DNA from: JBKDZP01 sp047971315
GTDB taxonomy: Bacteria > Bacillota_I > Bacilli_A > RF39 > UBA660
DNA: 64,000 nt
Reading direction: 5' to 3'
Assembly (NCBI GenBank): GCA_047971315.1
Contig: JBKDZP010000008.1
Span: 62,001-126,000, forward strand
In this document: positions 42,544 to 53,025 of the stretch, piece by piece
How positions within the stretch are numbered: the first letter of the stretch is position 1
How the letters are laid out: every line of letters begins with the position of its first letter
The notes under the pieces: generated by a model
Seen by the model: only the letters and a program-made list of their open reading frames with translations
Database searches by the model: none
What the model was told of the DNA's origin: nothing
Position numbers and translations under genes: made by a program

Positions 42544-43215
42544 ATATTAATGAAAGTAAAAAGTGAAAAGAGGTTTGTAATTTAGTATTTAAAAGGAATA
42601 TTTTTAATTAAAACACAATTATTATAAAATGTTTAAGTAGTAATTTCATATAACAAATCTAATAATTATTTATCTTTTTTATTAAATTATTAAAAATTCA
42701 ATGTATTCGAATATATATTTTAAGCAATTTCGACTAAAAAGATTTTAAATTATACTGTTTCAATTAAATTCATTAAATATTTGTTATTTTATTTTTTAAC
42801 CTTTTCTACATTCATATATAAATGTAATTAACTTCATATTTTAAAAAAAAACAGAAATTTAAAATTCTGGTTTTAGTCTTTAAAACTTGTTTCATTATAT
42901 GATTTTTTTATATTTTCTTCTTTAAAAATGAATTATCCATAATATTTTTTATAATAATCGATTATAAAAAAATAATTCCTAATATAATTGTACCAAATTT
43001 CTAACGAAAAATCATTCTTCTTTGTTAAACTATTACAAAAGAAAAAGTGTTGGTAATTATATTTTTCGACCAAAAAAAATACTAACACACTTATTATTAA
43101 ACTCGAAAAATAATAAAAGAAAAAGTTTTTCTCTCTTAGTCAAAACGAAGGAAGAGATTTTCCAGGAATACTGAAAAAATCAAAAATTATGGATTGAGCT
43201 AATATTTTAAAATCT
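42544..43215. other. Gene-poor A+T-rich stretch
   Basis: No coding frame or known RNA is recognised. A terminator-like hairpin (AAAACAGAA/TTCTGGTTTT, 42848-42876) and an inverted repeat GTGTTGGTA/TACTAACAC (about 43047-43087) are present; the latter might be the damaged end of an inserted element. Confidence 0.4.
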
Positions 43216-44262
43216 AATTTTAAAAGGGAGGTACAAAAATACTTTTATTTATTGTTTTTCTATTATAAAAACCGAAATTATCTCCATGAGTGCAGAAAAA
43301 TTTAAAACCATCAATGTCTAAAATATAATATTTATCAAAACAATTAATATCCATATTTATTATTTCATCAACATTATCATTATTTCCTTTTAGACATATA
43401 ACTTTTTCTTTTTGAAATAAAAGTATCGGTTGAATACCTGTTGTATTATTAATTTGCCTATTAACTTTCAAATTTTTTTTTATATTATTTTAATTAATTC
43501 TTCTTTAGTTTCGAACTCACCATTATAAGTAATTAACCAACTTATAAATCCATTACATGATTCATCTTTCCCTTTGGTATATGGTTTTCTAGGTTTACAT
43601 TTCCTGGGTTCAAATCCTATATCTTTTGAAAATGTCTTAAATTCTTTATAAAATTCTTTCTTCTTTGTATCCATAATACTACTCATATTATCAGTAAATG
43701 TTTCTTTTGGTAACCCCCAATATATTGAAATATTTTAATCAAACATTTTTGAACATCATTTCTTATTTTAAATTTACTATAAATAAATATATGTAATCTA
43801 CTAGCTCGTAATGTAGAAGAAAATATTTTAAATTTAAATAATTCACCATATTTATTAAACATCTTTATATCTTCTTTCCAATCAAATTATAGTTGTTTAC
43901 CTAACTCTGTTTCATATCTTAAATGTACTTTATTTTTTTTATTTGATTTTAATTGTTTCTTTTTTTACATATTGATAGAAATTTGAATATATCCCAATAT
44001 TATTATCTTTATCTTTAATATATTGATATGTTCATGATATTGTTGAACCAGGTAAATCTAGTTTTTCTTTTATTTCTTATATATATTTATCCAATTTTGA
44101 ACTTCTAATTCTATTACTAAGTTTGCCTTCATAACCATTATCATACTTTTTTATTATTCTTCTATCCATTATATAATTTCTACTTAATTCAAAATAATTA
44201 GGCTTTATTTCTAATGTTTTCAATATTATCAACATCTGTTTCAATTTTATTATTTTATCCAT
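43216..44262 (-). pseudogene. IS21-family transposase (IstA) remnant joined to a YfcE-like phosphodiesterase fragment
   Basis: From the ATG at 44260-44262 (GGAGG upstream) the minus strand encodes MDKIIKLKQMLIILKTLEIKPNY and NYIMDRRIIKKYDNG, the helix-turn-helix start of an IS21 IstA, then in shifting frames the DDE domain (ETLTDNMSSIMDTKKKEF, GFEPRKCKPRKPYTKGKDES, VNRQINNTTGIQPILLFQKEK). Several frameshifts and stop codons break it (for example near 44075, 43690 and 43475). After KEKV the frame passes into CLKGNNDNVDEI and FFCTHGDNFGF, which resembles YfcE/MJ0936 phosphodiesterases, so a deletion has fused the two. IstB is absent. Not functional. Confidence 0.75.
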
Positions 44263-44300
44263 GTTATACCTCCATATTTTACCTTTAAAGTATAACAAAA

Positions 44301-44346
44301 GAATGTACATTTTTGTGCATTTTTATATTACATTTTTTGTACATTC
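44301..44346. repeat. Probable left terminal repeats of the IS21-like element
   Basis: GAATGTAC (44301-44308) and GTACATTC (44339-44346) form an inverted repeat, and the minus strand shows repeated TGTACAAAAAATG and TGCACAAAAATG motifs, typical of multiple transposase sites at IS21 ends. It lies 40 bp before the IstA start. Confidence 0.5.
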
Positions 44347-44472
44347 TTATTTTATCATTAACAATTTTCTACTTATTTGATTATTTATACTAAATTACTA
44401 AATTTTTATACTCTATTTAACAGCTATATATAAATTATTTACAAAATAGTAAATCAATAAATTTATTACGAT

Positions 44473-47259
44473 TTATAAGTAGCTAGAAACTATAAGTTTT
44501 ATGTTTTCTATTTCTTTAAATAGACTTATAAAATTTTGGTCAATATAAATTGAATCATTTTCTTTACTCTTCATTTCATGATTTAGTGCGAATTCTGCTA
44601 ATTTAGTAAATCCTAAATATTTTGAATCACTTTTTAATGCATGAACTTCTATTGTATAGTTAGACATATCTTTTTCAATTCTATATTTGTTTAGTTTTGT
44701 TAATCTATCATTTATCCCATTCATAAAATCCTTTAAGGTTTCATTATACATATCTAAATCGCCTAAAAGTTCAATTCCTTGATTGACATCTACACTTTTC
44801 TGTTTTAGGTATTCAATATTTCCTTTTTCAATTTGTTTATCAACATATATTGAAGAAAATTGACTACTTGGTTTATACACAACTGAATTAGAAATATTAG
44901 TGTTTAATGGTTTAGGTAAATCTTCAAAATCTTTTGTAATATCATCAAAAAGTGACTTTTCTAATTTTCCTAATTCTTCTTTTTTAGATAGAACTAAATT
45001 TATTATTTTATCAAGCTCTGTTCTATTTATAGGTTTCGATATGTAATTATCAAAACCTTCTTTTATATAAGCTTCTCTTGCACCTTCGACTGCATTAGCT
45101 GTTAGAACTACTATTGGAAGTTTTATCTTCATGTCCTTTAATTTATGCATTGTTTCTGTCCCAGTCATTTCAGGCATCATGTCATCCATGAATATTAAGT
45201 CATATTTATTTCCATTTCTTATTTTATTTAGGCATTCTTGTCCACTTTGCGCCTCATCAATGTCAAAATTGTAAGGTTTTAAAAATGTTGCTGCAATTTT
45301 TATATTTATTTTATTGTCATCAACAACAAGGACTTTTTTACCACTAAATGCTGAATTAATTTCATTCTGATTTAAATTTGTTGTATCACTAACTTCGGTA
45401 TTTTGATTCGTTTTAAGTTTTGAGTTTTCTACATTATTAGATATGTGTAAATATTTTTTCATAACTTGATTTAATTCATCTTTCTCAATCGGTTTTGCTA
45501 GATAATCAGCAAAACCTTGTTTAATATATTGTTCTTTCATTCCATTAATTGCATTTGCTGTTAAAGCTACAGTTGGAATATCGAATCCTTCAATTTGCTT
45601 TAATCTCATTAAGGTTTCAGGTCCACGCATTCTTGGCATCATGTCATCCATTAATATAAGATCATATCTATTTCCATTTTTTATTAATTCGATAGCTTCC
45701 ATACCAGTTTCAACTAGTACATTTATGGTGTTGTAAGTTTTTAAAATTTTATCAGCTACTTTTAAATTTAATTTATTATCATCCACTATTAATATCTTTG
45801 ATCCACTAAAATCAAGATTCTCTTCTTTTTTGACAATTTTAGCAGTTATTCCTTCATGAATTTTCACTATCTTTTGATTTAGATATACTGTGAATTTTGA
45901 TCCTTGTCCATATACGCTTTGAACTATTATCTTGCCGCCCATCATATCAACAAGTGATTTTGTAATAGCAAGTCCTAGTCCTGTCCCCTCTGTTGTTGTA
46001 TTTCTATCTTCTTCTAATCTATTAAATTTAGTAAATAATTTATCAATTTGATCTGGTTTGATACCTCGTCCAGTATCTTCTATTGAAAATACTAATGAGG
46101 AATTATCTCCATTATTTACACAGTTAACATTAAATAATATTTTACCTTTTTCTGTATACTTCACAGCATTTGTTAGAAGATTAGTAACTATTTGTTTTAT
46201 TTTTCCTAAATCCCCGTACATGACTGCTGGAATATCTAACCCAAATTGAGGAATTAACTCAATCGGTTTTTCCCCAATTCTTGGAATCATTAATTTAGCT
46301 ATATTTTCTAGATTAGGTAGGAGTTCATAATTGGTATTCACTTTTTCCATTTTATTAGCTTCAATCTTAGATAAATCTAAAATACCATTTACTATTTCAA
46401 GTAAGTTTTGAGATGCCATTATTATATCATCAGCGTCTTTTTGTGCCTCATTTAAATCATGTTCCGTCTTAATGCATTCTGAAAATCCTACTATTGCATT
46501 AAGTGGGGTTCTTATTTCATGACTCATACTTGATAAAAATTCTGATTTTGCTCTATTAGCCTTTTCAGCATGATCCTTTGCAAAATTCAGTTCCTCTATC
46601 ATTTTCATATCCGGATTCTCAATTGTAAAATACATAAGAAAATTAATAAAAACTAATACAAAAGTTATTATCAATGTCTCAGGTGAGATAAATTGAATTA
46701 TTCCCGCAGACAAACCTGATATAGCAAATGCTAATAGTGGAATATATTTTTTATTCTTCAAATTTTTTCTATTAACTATTAAACTTATTATCCATATAAG
46801 ACTACAAATCCCTGCAAAAAAATAAGTTGTTACTACTGCAGGTCCATATGTATATATTCTTCCATCAGTTGAATAATTGTGAAGCGGAAGAAATGCTATA
46901 GCAATAACAAATAAGATATATATTATCCAAGTAATAGAAAACCATTTTTGTTTTGGATCAAATTTCATATTTTTATTTGCTATTGAAACTATATATATTG
47001 TAAATAAAAGCAGCCAACTTATCATGTATATTAAATATACTTTTGATATAGGATTTAACAATACATTATTGAAATCATAAAAAGCTAAAGAAGTACTTAT
47101 AATATCCAAAATAACTCCAGCAAAATTTACTACTATTAGCATAGAAAAAATTTTATTATCTACATTTACTGCTCTCTTTTTTGAAAAATATATAATTGAC
47201 AACAATACAGTATAAAACAAACTAGCTATTTGAAAATTTAAAAAATTCACTTCATTCAC
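44473..47259 (-). CDS. Large hybrid histidine kinase with two receivers and an HPt domain
   Basis: The 928-residue protein carries a seven-helix membrane sensor (about 1-212), a short coiled coil, a HisKA domain with His247 in SHEIRTPLNAI, a HATPase domain (DNAVKYTEKG-type N box, DTGRGI, GTGLGLAIT), two receiver domains (about 490-605 and 645-760, both with LI(L/F)MDDMMP as phospho-acceptor site), a linker, and a C-terminal HPt domain with the phospho-His in EVHALKSDSKYLGF (near 860). It is thus a complete internal phosphorelay, but no DNA-binding regulator is nearby. Its receivers resemble that of the other kinase in the window (17185-18519). The signal is unknown. Confidence 0.93.
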   Translation of the reverse strand: MNEVNFLNFQIASLFYTVLLSIIYFSKKRAVNVDNKIFSMLIVVNFAGVILDIISTSLAFYDFNNVLLNPISKVYLIYMISWLLLFTIYIVSIANKNMKFDPKQKWFSITWIIYILFVIAIAFLPLHNYSTDGRIYTYGPAVVTTYFFAGICSLIWIISLIVNRKNLKNKKYIPLLAFAISGLSAGIIQFISPETLIITFVLVFINFLMYFTIENPDMKMIEELNFAKDHAEKANRAKSEFLSSMSHEIRTPLNAIVGFSECIKTEHDLNEAQKDADDIIMASQNLLEIVNGILDLSKIEANKMEKVNTNYELLPNLENIAKLMIPRIGEKPIELIPQFGLDIPAVMYGDLGKIKQIVTNLLTNAVKYTEKGKILFNVNCVNNGDNSSLVFSIEDTGRGIKPDQIDKLFTKFNRLEEDRNTTTEGTGLGLAITKSLVDMMGGKIIVQSVYGQGSKFTVYLNQKIVKIHEGITAKIVKKEENLDFSGSKILIVDDNKLNLKVADKILKTYNTINVLVETGMEAIELIKNGNRYDLILMDDMMPRMRGPETLMRLKQIEGFDIPTVALTANAINGMKEQYIKQGFADYLAKPIEKDELNQVMKKYLHISNNVENSKLKTNQNTEVSDTTNLNQNEINSAFSGKKVLVVDDNKINIKIAATFLKPYNFDIDEAQSGQECLNKIRNGNKYDLIFMDDMMPEMTGTETMHKLKDMKIKLPIVVLTANAVEGAREAYIKEGFDNYISKPINRTELDKIINLVLSKKEELGKLEKSLFDDITKDFEDLPKPLNTNISNSVVYKPSSQFSSIYVDKQIEKGNIEYLKQKSVDVNQGIELLGDLDMYNETLKDFMNGINDRLTKLNKYRIEKDMSNYTIEVHALKSDSKYLGFTKLAEFALNHEMKSKENDSIYIDQNFISLFKEIENIKLIVSSYL

Positions 47260-47370
47260 TCACTCTCTACTATCTTATATAAATAATAATATATATAAAT
47301 AATAACATAAAAGTGAAAATATTCAACATTTTAATTGCTAAAATAGTTAAAAAAAACAAAATAATTTATT

Positions 47371-49566
47371 TTATCTTGTTTTCATTTCAGTATTTTGTTC
47401 AATTGCAACTTTTTCAAGTGCTTTAAAATCTATTTTCCCTACATTGGTCAAAGGAAATTCATCAATGGCATTTGTTGTTCTTGGTCTAGAAAAAGCAGTT
47501 AACCTTTTTTCGTAGAATAAATCAATAGCATAATCTATATCTTTATTCCAAATATAATTAGGTTTCAATTTAATAAAAGCAACCGGAACATCGCCACGTT
47601 TTTCATCCGGCCTCTTTACTACAACGCTTTTTTCCACAAATGGTAGTGTATTAATTTCTTCTTCAAGTTTATCTAAAATAACTTGTTCCCCATTAATCTT
47701 TATCATTCTATCCAGTCTGCCAACAACTTCTATCAAACCGTTTTTATGTATGATTGCGCTATCTCCTGTGTGAAGCCAAACATTACCGTCTTCATGTTTT
47801 TTTAAAGCATTTTCATTAAATTGATTATCATCATATCCTATCATAATCTGTGGTCCAAAAAGGCATAACTCACCAAGCTGCTCATAGTCTATTTCATTTA
47901 TAGTACCCGGTTGAACAATTTTGGCAATAGTATTCATATTTGGCACACCATCATATATTATTCCGCCAGCTGTTTCAGTTAGCCCATACCCATCGCGAGT
48001 TTCAGCCTTGGAATTGCGATTTTTAAAAAACTCATTAGTATTACTTTTTTCAGTATCATCAATTTTTGAACCACCAGAAAGAACATACTTCACATGAGAT
48101 AAATCAGCGTTTTTCATTTTTTCATTATTTCGAATTGCAGGAAACATATTAGGAATTCCACCAAAAATATTTACCTTGTCTTTCAAAAATAATTTATCTA
48201 GGCGTTTAAAATCTATTTTCATTATTATATCAAGATTTACTCCTAATGTAGCTGCAACATGAGTTCCTATAATTAATCCAAAAGAATGGTTAAGTGGCAT
48301 AAAAGCCGCAATTTTATCTCCACGTTTAAAATCAAACCTGTCATTATAAAATTGCTTAGATGATGAATCTAAATTTTCCTCAGTTAGCATAACGCCTTTT
48401 GGTCTAATTGTCCCACCTGTATATAATTGCACAGCAGTATAATCATTATCATAGGCGGTATCAACATCTCCTACATAATTAGTATTTTTCCCTCTATATT
48501 CATTATACGAAATATATTGTTCATTATAAGAAACTGGCTTAATCCCTAGTTTTGGCATTATAATTTTCTTAAAAGCTAAAGATAATGGCTTAGACATAGA
48601 ATTAGTAACTGGAAGTACAATAACCTTATCATCTTTTGGAACACTGTTTTTAATTCTTCCATATACTAAATCTGATATAAACATAATATTTGTTTCAAAT
48701 CCATCAGTTTTGTTTTGTTCATTAATGCTAGATAATTTATTTTTAAAATCTTCTTCTGTTGATAATGGAAAAATTGGTACTACAGTCGCTTTTGCTTTAA
48801 AAAGAGCATATAAAGTTATAATCGATTCTGGAGTGTTCGCAACAACTATAGGTACTCTAACACCTTTTTTTATTCCATTTTCTAGCATACTATTACAAGT
48901 CGCATCTATTTCATCTATAAATTCTTTATAAGTGAATTTTTTGCCAAAAAATTCCATAGCTGCTTCATCATAAAAATCAGCATTTGATGTTACTAATCTG
49001 TCATAAGGTGACATGTTTTCTTTAGTCCATTTAAAATCACCAATCCTATATTTTTTTAACCAAAATTTATCTTCAGAAGGTAATCCCTTTGATTCTACAT
49101 TATAATCCATTACAAACTTTCTATTTTTATCAATATTTTCTAATACTTCACTAAGTAGATCTTCAAAATTTTTATCATTAGAAAAGTTTATTGCATCTGT
49201 AAAATCAGAAATTTTTTTAGCTACTTCTGGATCCGATTCTATAGATATATCTATATGATTTCTTTTTGCTACCTTTATTAAATCTTCTTCATTAACTATT
49301 GCTAATTTACTAAAATCAAATCCTTCTTCTTGAAATTTTTTTATCAATCTTTTTTTGATTTTTAATTTCATCTTTTCACTTAACTCAACTGAAGTTGGTG
49401 AAAAGATGTATACTTCATGATTTTCTTCTTTTAATATTTCAAAAGTCTTTTTTAATTGCTCGCTAAGTTCTATTTTCTTTAGCATTTTTGCATACTCTTT
49501 TTCGTCTTTAACAAGCTTAAAAGAGTTTAGTTTTGATATTGCTTCTAAATTAAATCCTATCTTCAT
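47371..49566 (-). CDS. Acyl-CoA/acyl-ACP synthetase (AMP-dependent) with degenerate HAD-like N-terminal domain
   Basis: The 731-residue protein has an N-terminal domain of about 175 residues and an adenylate-forming ligase domain from about 190 on. Ligase motifs are TGGTIRPKGVMLTEENL (the P-loop-like motif, near 392), DGYGLTETAGG (near 528), TGDSAIIHKNGLIEVVGRLDRMIKINGEQV (near 625), and the C-terminal NVGKIDFKAL lysine. The N-terminus, MKIGFNLEAISKL, with YIFSPTSVEL and DISIESDPEVAKKI, follows the HAD fold pattern, but the DxD nucleophile is NxE, so phosphatase activity is unlikely. It follows the HAD-acyltransferase gene after 12 nt. Together they look like a split Aas: ligase plus acyltransferase for phospholipid acyl chains. 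Confidence 0.85.
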   Translation of the reverse strand: MKIGFNLEAISKLNSFKLVKDEKEYAKMLKKIELSEQLKKTFEILKEENHEVYIFSPTSVELSEKMKLKIKKRLIKKFQEEGFDFSKLAIVNEEDLIKVAKRNHIDISIESDPEVAKKISDFTDAINFSNDKNFEDLLSEVLENIDKNRKFVMDYNVESKGLPSEDKFWLKKYRIGDFKWTKENMSPYDRLVTSNADFYDEAAMEFFGKKFTYKEFIDEIDATCNSMLENGIKKGVRVPIVVANTPESIITLYALFKAKATVVPIFPLSTEEDFKNKLSSINEQNKTDGFETNIMFISDLVYGRIKNSVPKDDKVIVLPVTNSMSKPLSLAFKKIIMPKLGIKPVSYNEQYISYNEYRGKNTNYVGDVDTAYDNDYTAVQLYTGGTIRPKGVMLTEENLDSSSKQFYNDRFDFKRGDKIAAFMPLNHSFGLIIGTHVAATLGVNLDIIMKIDFKRLDKLFLKDKVNIFGGIPNMFPAIRNNEKMKNADLSHVKYVLSGGSKIDDTEKSNTNEFFKNRNSKAETRDGYGLTETAGGIIYDGVPNMNTIAKIVQPGTINEIDYEQLGELCLFGPQIMIGYDDNQFNENALKKHEDGNVWLHTGDSAIIHKNGLIEVVGRLDRMIKINGEQVILDKLEEEINTLPFVEKSVVVKRPDEKRGDVPVAFIKLKPNYIWNKDIDYAIDLFYEKRLTAFSRPRTTNAIDEFPLTNVGKIDFKALEKVAIEQNTEMKTR

Positions 49567-49578
49567 AATTCCCCCCTA

Positions 49579-51075
49579 TTATAATAACTTATTAGATATT
49601 TTTTCAATTTCTATGTTATTAGGCATTTCAACTTCTTTTAAATAATCATTGTATTTTCTTGTTTCTTTATCAATTTCTGAAATTCTATTATTCTTCTTTA
49701 AATAATATATATTATTTTCAAAACTTAATTTTGCAATTTCAAGTTCCAATTTTTTATTTACTTCTTCCAAATCGTCAATTGGATTTACAAAAATAAATTC
49801 ACCAAATCTAACCACCGTATCATTTCCAAATGCATTAGTTGCAACTGGTAGAATACCTGTTCCTGTTTTTTGAGCTAAGGCAACAGTTCCTAATTTGAAT
49901 CTATTTTGAAATCTTGATTTGCCTTCTTCTGTTTTATTTTTTCTCGTTCCCTCTGGAAATATCAATGCAATTCTATCATGGGCAACGTATTTTGACATAA
50001 GTTCAGAAGATTCTTTTTTATTTTCAAGATCATTTCTATCAACAAAAATTCCAAGTCCTGTTACTTTAAATAATTTTCCTCTAAATGAATCTTCTATTTC
50101 TTTTGCAGCATATCCAACGAAAGGTCTATTTCCTAGTGCTATTCCAAGCCTATACTGATCCGTACTGTTACTATGATTTGATGCTATTATAAAACCATTT
50201 TGATAAGGTACTTTTTCTTTACCAAAAATATCGATTTTATAAAATGATTTTATAGGATATTTGAGTGAAGAATAAATCAATTTAAATCTTTTATCACCTT
50301 TTTTAAAAGCATCTTGATTTACATTAATATTTTTTAAATAATTTTTGTAAGAATTAAAATATTCTATTTTTTTTTGATTTGTTAAACTTTCAAGTTCTAC
50401 TTTTTCCTTTTTTAAAAATTCTATTTTTCCTTTATTTTCTTTTTCCTGCTTCATTTTTTTCAAAATTGTTTTTACTTGAATCCAATCAGATACATGCCTT
50501 ATATTTTCATGATTTGTATTTAAATTATATGGTGCGTCAATCATAATAACTTTAATTCCATTTTTTGTTAAAAATAATGCAACATCTGGTTTATCCTCAA
50601 TCATTACGTCAACATTTAATTTTTTACAAGCTAAAAGTTTTTCTTCTGGACTTCTTTCCTCTGAACAAAATTGGAAAGAAGAAAAATTAATATTATATTT
50701 TTTCAACCATTCTTTAAACCATTTTCTTGCAAGCTTACCTAATTTACTATTACTTGTAGCAAATTTTCTAGCAGTAATTGAGTGAAAATCAAGACCTTCA
50801 TCAGTAAGTTCATTTATAACTTCTGGTGCAAATTCTCTCGGTTCTTCATTCTTACAATAATTAATATAAATCTTAAATGCCTTTGAATATAATATAAATT
50901 TTGGAATGTTACTTATATCAAATTGCTCTTCTAAAGAATATTTTTCTGGGCATATAGGTTCTCTTTTAAAGACTTTTTTACCTTCTCTAATATTGTGACT
51001 TGAAAGATTAGTTAAAATTCCGTCAGCATCACACCCTACTACAAAATTGACTTTATCTAATTCAATATTTTCCAT
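49579..51075 (-). CDS. HAD-like domain fused to PlsC-type lysophospholipid acyltransferase
   Basis: The 498-residue protein begins with a HAD-like domain (1-210): the catalytic DADG in VVGCDADGILTN is intact, SITARK occupies the second motif position and MIEDKPDVALFL the last acidic motif. A charged coiled coil (about 210-255) leads to a PlsC/LPLAT domain (260-450) with NHSNSTDQYR (the H-x4-D catalytic pair), VDRNDLEN, FPEGTRKNK and VPVATN-like LPVATNAFG. It would acylate a glycerolipid, and the HAD part might remove a phosphate, but neither substrate is known. It is the first gene of a two-gene unit with the acyl synthetase. No signal peptide or membrane helix is evident. Confidence 0.85.
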   Translation of the reverse strand: MENIELDKVNFVVGCDADGILTNLSSHNIREGKKVFKREPICPEKYSLEEQFDISNIPKFILYSKAFKIYINYCKNEEPREFAPEVINELTDEGLDFHSITARKFATSNSKLGKLARKWFKEWLKKYNINFSSFQFCSEERSPEEKLLACKKLNVDVMIEDKPDVALFLTKNGIKVIMIDAPYNLNTNHENIRHVSDWIQVKTILKKMKQEKENKGKIEFLKKEKVELESLTNQKKIEYFNSYKNYLKNINVNQDAFKKGDKRFKLIYSSLKYPIKSFYKIDIFGKEKVPYQNGFIIASNHSNSTDQYRLGIALGNRPFVGYAAKEIEDSFRGKLFKVTGLGIFVDRNDLENKKESSELMSKYVAHDRIALIFPEGTRKNKTEEGKSRFQNRFKLGTVALAQKTGTGILPVATNAFGNDTVVRFGEFIFVNPIDDLEEVNKKLELEIAKLSFENNIYYLKKNNRISEIDKETRKYNDYLKEVEMPNNIEIEKISNKLL

Positions 51076-51118
51076 AATTATCTCCCTTTTGTATAAACTA
51101 AAAATTCACTTAACTTAT

Positions 51119-51300
51119 TTACATAAAACTATTATTACACAAAAATGATACATTTTCAATAATATCTTTTAAATATTCTACTGTAAAGTAACTTACTCCA
51201 ATTGACTTAACTTTCCCATCTTTATATAATTCTGCTTTTGCTAATATACAAACATTTGCTGGTAAAAATATACTTCCTACGCATAAACATATTAAACCAT
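51119..51300 (-). pseudogene. Aldo/keto reductase-like remnant
   Basis: The minus strand reads LAKAELYKDGKVKSIGVSYFTVEYLKDIIENV, which matches the highly conserved GKVxxIGVSNF segment of aldo/keto reductases, and then stops at 51119. Nothing recognisable of the rest of the enzyme is left on either side. Dead fragment. Confidence 0.4.
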
Positions 51301-51489
51301 TTTTTTAATTATATATAGTTTATAATCATAACCATATATTATGATGTCAATCTGTTCAACCATAAATAAATTTCCAAATATAATAATTTTTTTAATGAGT
51401 TGATCTTATCTAAATAGTTAATCTTATTCAGATCATCAATCTATACCATGAATATCAAAAATAAATAATATACTATTGTCATTCATTAA

Positions 51490-51971
51490 TTAAATTATAT
51501 AGTCTAAAAGTTCTTTACTAATTTCATTATATACAGAATCTGTCTTTTCTTTTTCACCTTCCACTGCTACTACAAACATAACTTCAGGGGAATTATAGGA
51601 ATCTAATTCAAATGTTATATCATCTTTTTGATAAACATATCTTGTTCTATCTAGAATTTTATCCTCTTTATATCCAAGAAAATCAATAATAGACATAACC
51701 GCTTCATCATCTTCAAATTGATTGGCAATGATTCTCTTCTTACAATTAGTACCTCATCAGACATGTTATCATCTTTAAAATCGAAAAGTTTTTTAGAACT
51801 ACCATTCTTTTCTTTAATAGTAATTCTAGCCATTGTTTTATCTTCCTTCTTAAACAATTTTCTAATTTGTTTACTTTCCTCTATTTTTTCATAATTGTTT
51901 TTCTCACAATATTGTATAAATGGATCCAATGTTTTAACTTTAAAACTGTACTTATATTCTTCATTATTCAT
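51490..51971 (-). pseudogene. CYTH-domain-like protein, broken by one frameshift
   Basis: Two overlapping frames join into one protein of about 160 residues: MNNEEYKYSFKVKTLDPFIQYC... up to SDEVLIVRRE, then after a one-base shift near 51745 IIANQFEDDEAVMSIIDFLGYKEDKILDRTRYVYQKDD..., ending KELLDYII. The arrangement (ExK-like start, RITIKEK, later DRTRYVYQ and TFELDSY) recalls CYTH/class IV adenylate cyclase-type triphosphate tunnel enzymes. Unless frameshifting is programmed, which nothing suggests, it is inactive. It starts directly after the remnant of a P-loop kinase gene. Confidence 0.55.
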
Positions 51972-51973
51972 TT

Positions 51974-52499
51974 TATTTTCTCACTTTCTGTAATACTGGA
52001 TTAGGATACACAAATCTTGTCATCATTTGAAACTCTGGGTATGGACTTAAAAAATGCATTACTGTTACACAGGCATCATCAGTAGAATGAACTAAATTTG
52101 TTACTATCGGATCCCATACAATTTCATTTCCATCAAACTATTCTACTTTGTGTTTCATTATGATTCTACCATATGTATTTCTAATTTATTTTTTAATTAT
52201 ACCAGTTTTTTCGGGATTTTCATTTATTAAAAAAATTTTCCCATCTCCATTCATAGATCTTTCATATTTATATCCATGTGGATAAAAGCACTGCATTTAA
52301 GTAAGATTGAACAATTTAATATTTAATCCCATATTAACATATTGCTCAGCAATTGCTCCATTTTCTCTTTTTAAAAATTTATCTCTTACAGATGATGCAA
52401 TTCCTAATTTATATCATTTATCTTCCTAGCATCAATCTCTTTACTTAAAGTTGTTTTTCCAACTCCTAGCAATCCCTCTAAAAAAATTATTCTATTCAT
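51974..52499 (-). pseudogene. Decayed P-loop kinase-like gene
   Basis: From an ATG at 52497-52499 with AAAGGAG upstream, the minus strand encodes MNRIIFLEGLLGVGKTTLSKEI, a Walker A loop as in small-molecule kinases. The frame breaks after about 30 residues. Later pieces in other frames (SSVRDKFLKRENGAIAEQY, YPHGYKYERSMNGDGKIFLINENP, FDGNEIVWDPIVTNLVHS, DDACVTVMHFLSPYPEFQMM) are separated by at least three stop codons. The last piece ends just before the CYTH-like gene, so both were once coupled. The original enzyme is not recognised. Confidence 0.55.
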
Positions 52500-52755
52500 T
52501 TTTTCTCCTTTAATTTCCAAAATTACTACAAATTTATATTAATTATAAGGTACTACTAAAATTTATCATGTATTATATCATTATTTTGCTTTATGTTAAA
52601 TATTTAATTTATTATATATAATATAAAAAATATAAGTTATTTTATATACCTTTTAAAAGTAATATATTATTCATCAATATCAAAAAAATCAGTTAATTAA
52701 AATATTTAAAATTTGAAAATATATCAAACTTTCTTTAACTAGAATGACTTTTTTA
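52500..52755. other. A+T-rich gap without gene
   Basis: Contains the Shine-Dalgarno site of the kinase remnant and otherwise no recognisable feature. Confidence 0.4.
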
Positions 52756-53025
52756 TTACTTTTTTTTTACAGAATTTTTAGAAGTTCCATTTTTATTATT
52801 TATTAATTGTTCATATAACCATATAGCTTGTTTTTCAGTAACTATTTTATTTGTTGCATCTAAATCTTTAACATAGTACTTTGAAATTGGAATACCTTTG
52901 ATCAAATCAATTATATTTTCTGTATTAATTAAAAATCCCATCATATCATTTTTATAATCTATTACTTCAGTACCTCTATCAAAAAACAAAAATGTTTCTC
53001 CTCTATCAATTATTGCTTTATACAT
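52756..53025 (-). CDS. Hypothetical protein, 89 residues
   Basis: Small soluble protein (MYKAIIDRGETFLFFDRGTEVIDYKNDMMGFLI) with a basic C-terminal tail. GGTTGGTG lies about 7 nt before the ATG. No motif is recognised. Because the genes on both sides are broken, it may itself be a remnant or a surviving cargo gene of a former mobile element. Confidence 0.45.
   Translation of the reverse strand: MYKAIIDRGETFLFFDRGTEVIDYKNDMMGFLINTENIIDLIKGIPISKYYVKDLDATNKIVTEKQAIWLYEQLINNKNGTSKNSVKKK

Noticed and set aside
42848..42876. Hairpin AAAACAGAA/TTCTGGTTTT as terminator of a hidden gene
   Set aside because: No gene or convincing RNA lies on either side, so it is only mentioned in the description of the gap.
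43047..43087. Inverted repeat GTGTTGGTA/TACTAACAC as right end of the IS21 element
   Set aside because: It does not match the left-end repeats, so it cannot be called the partner end.
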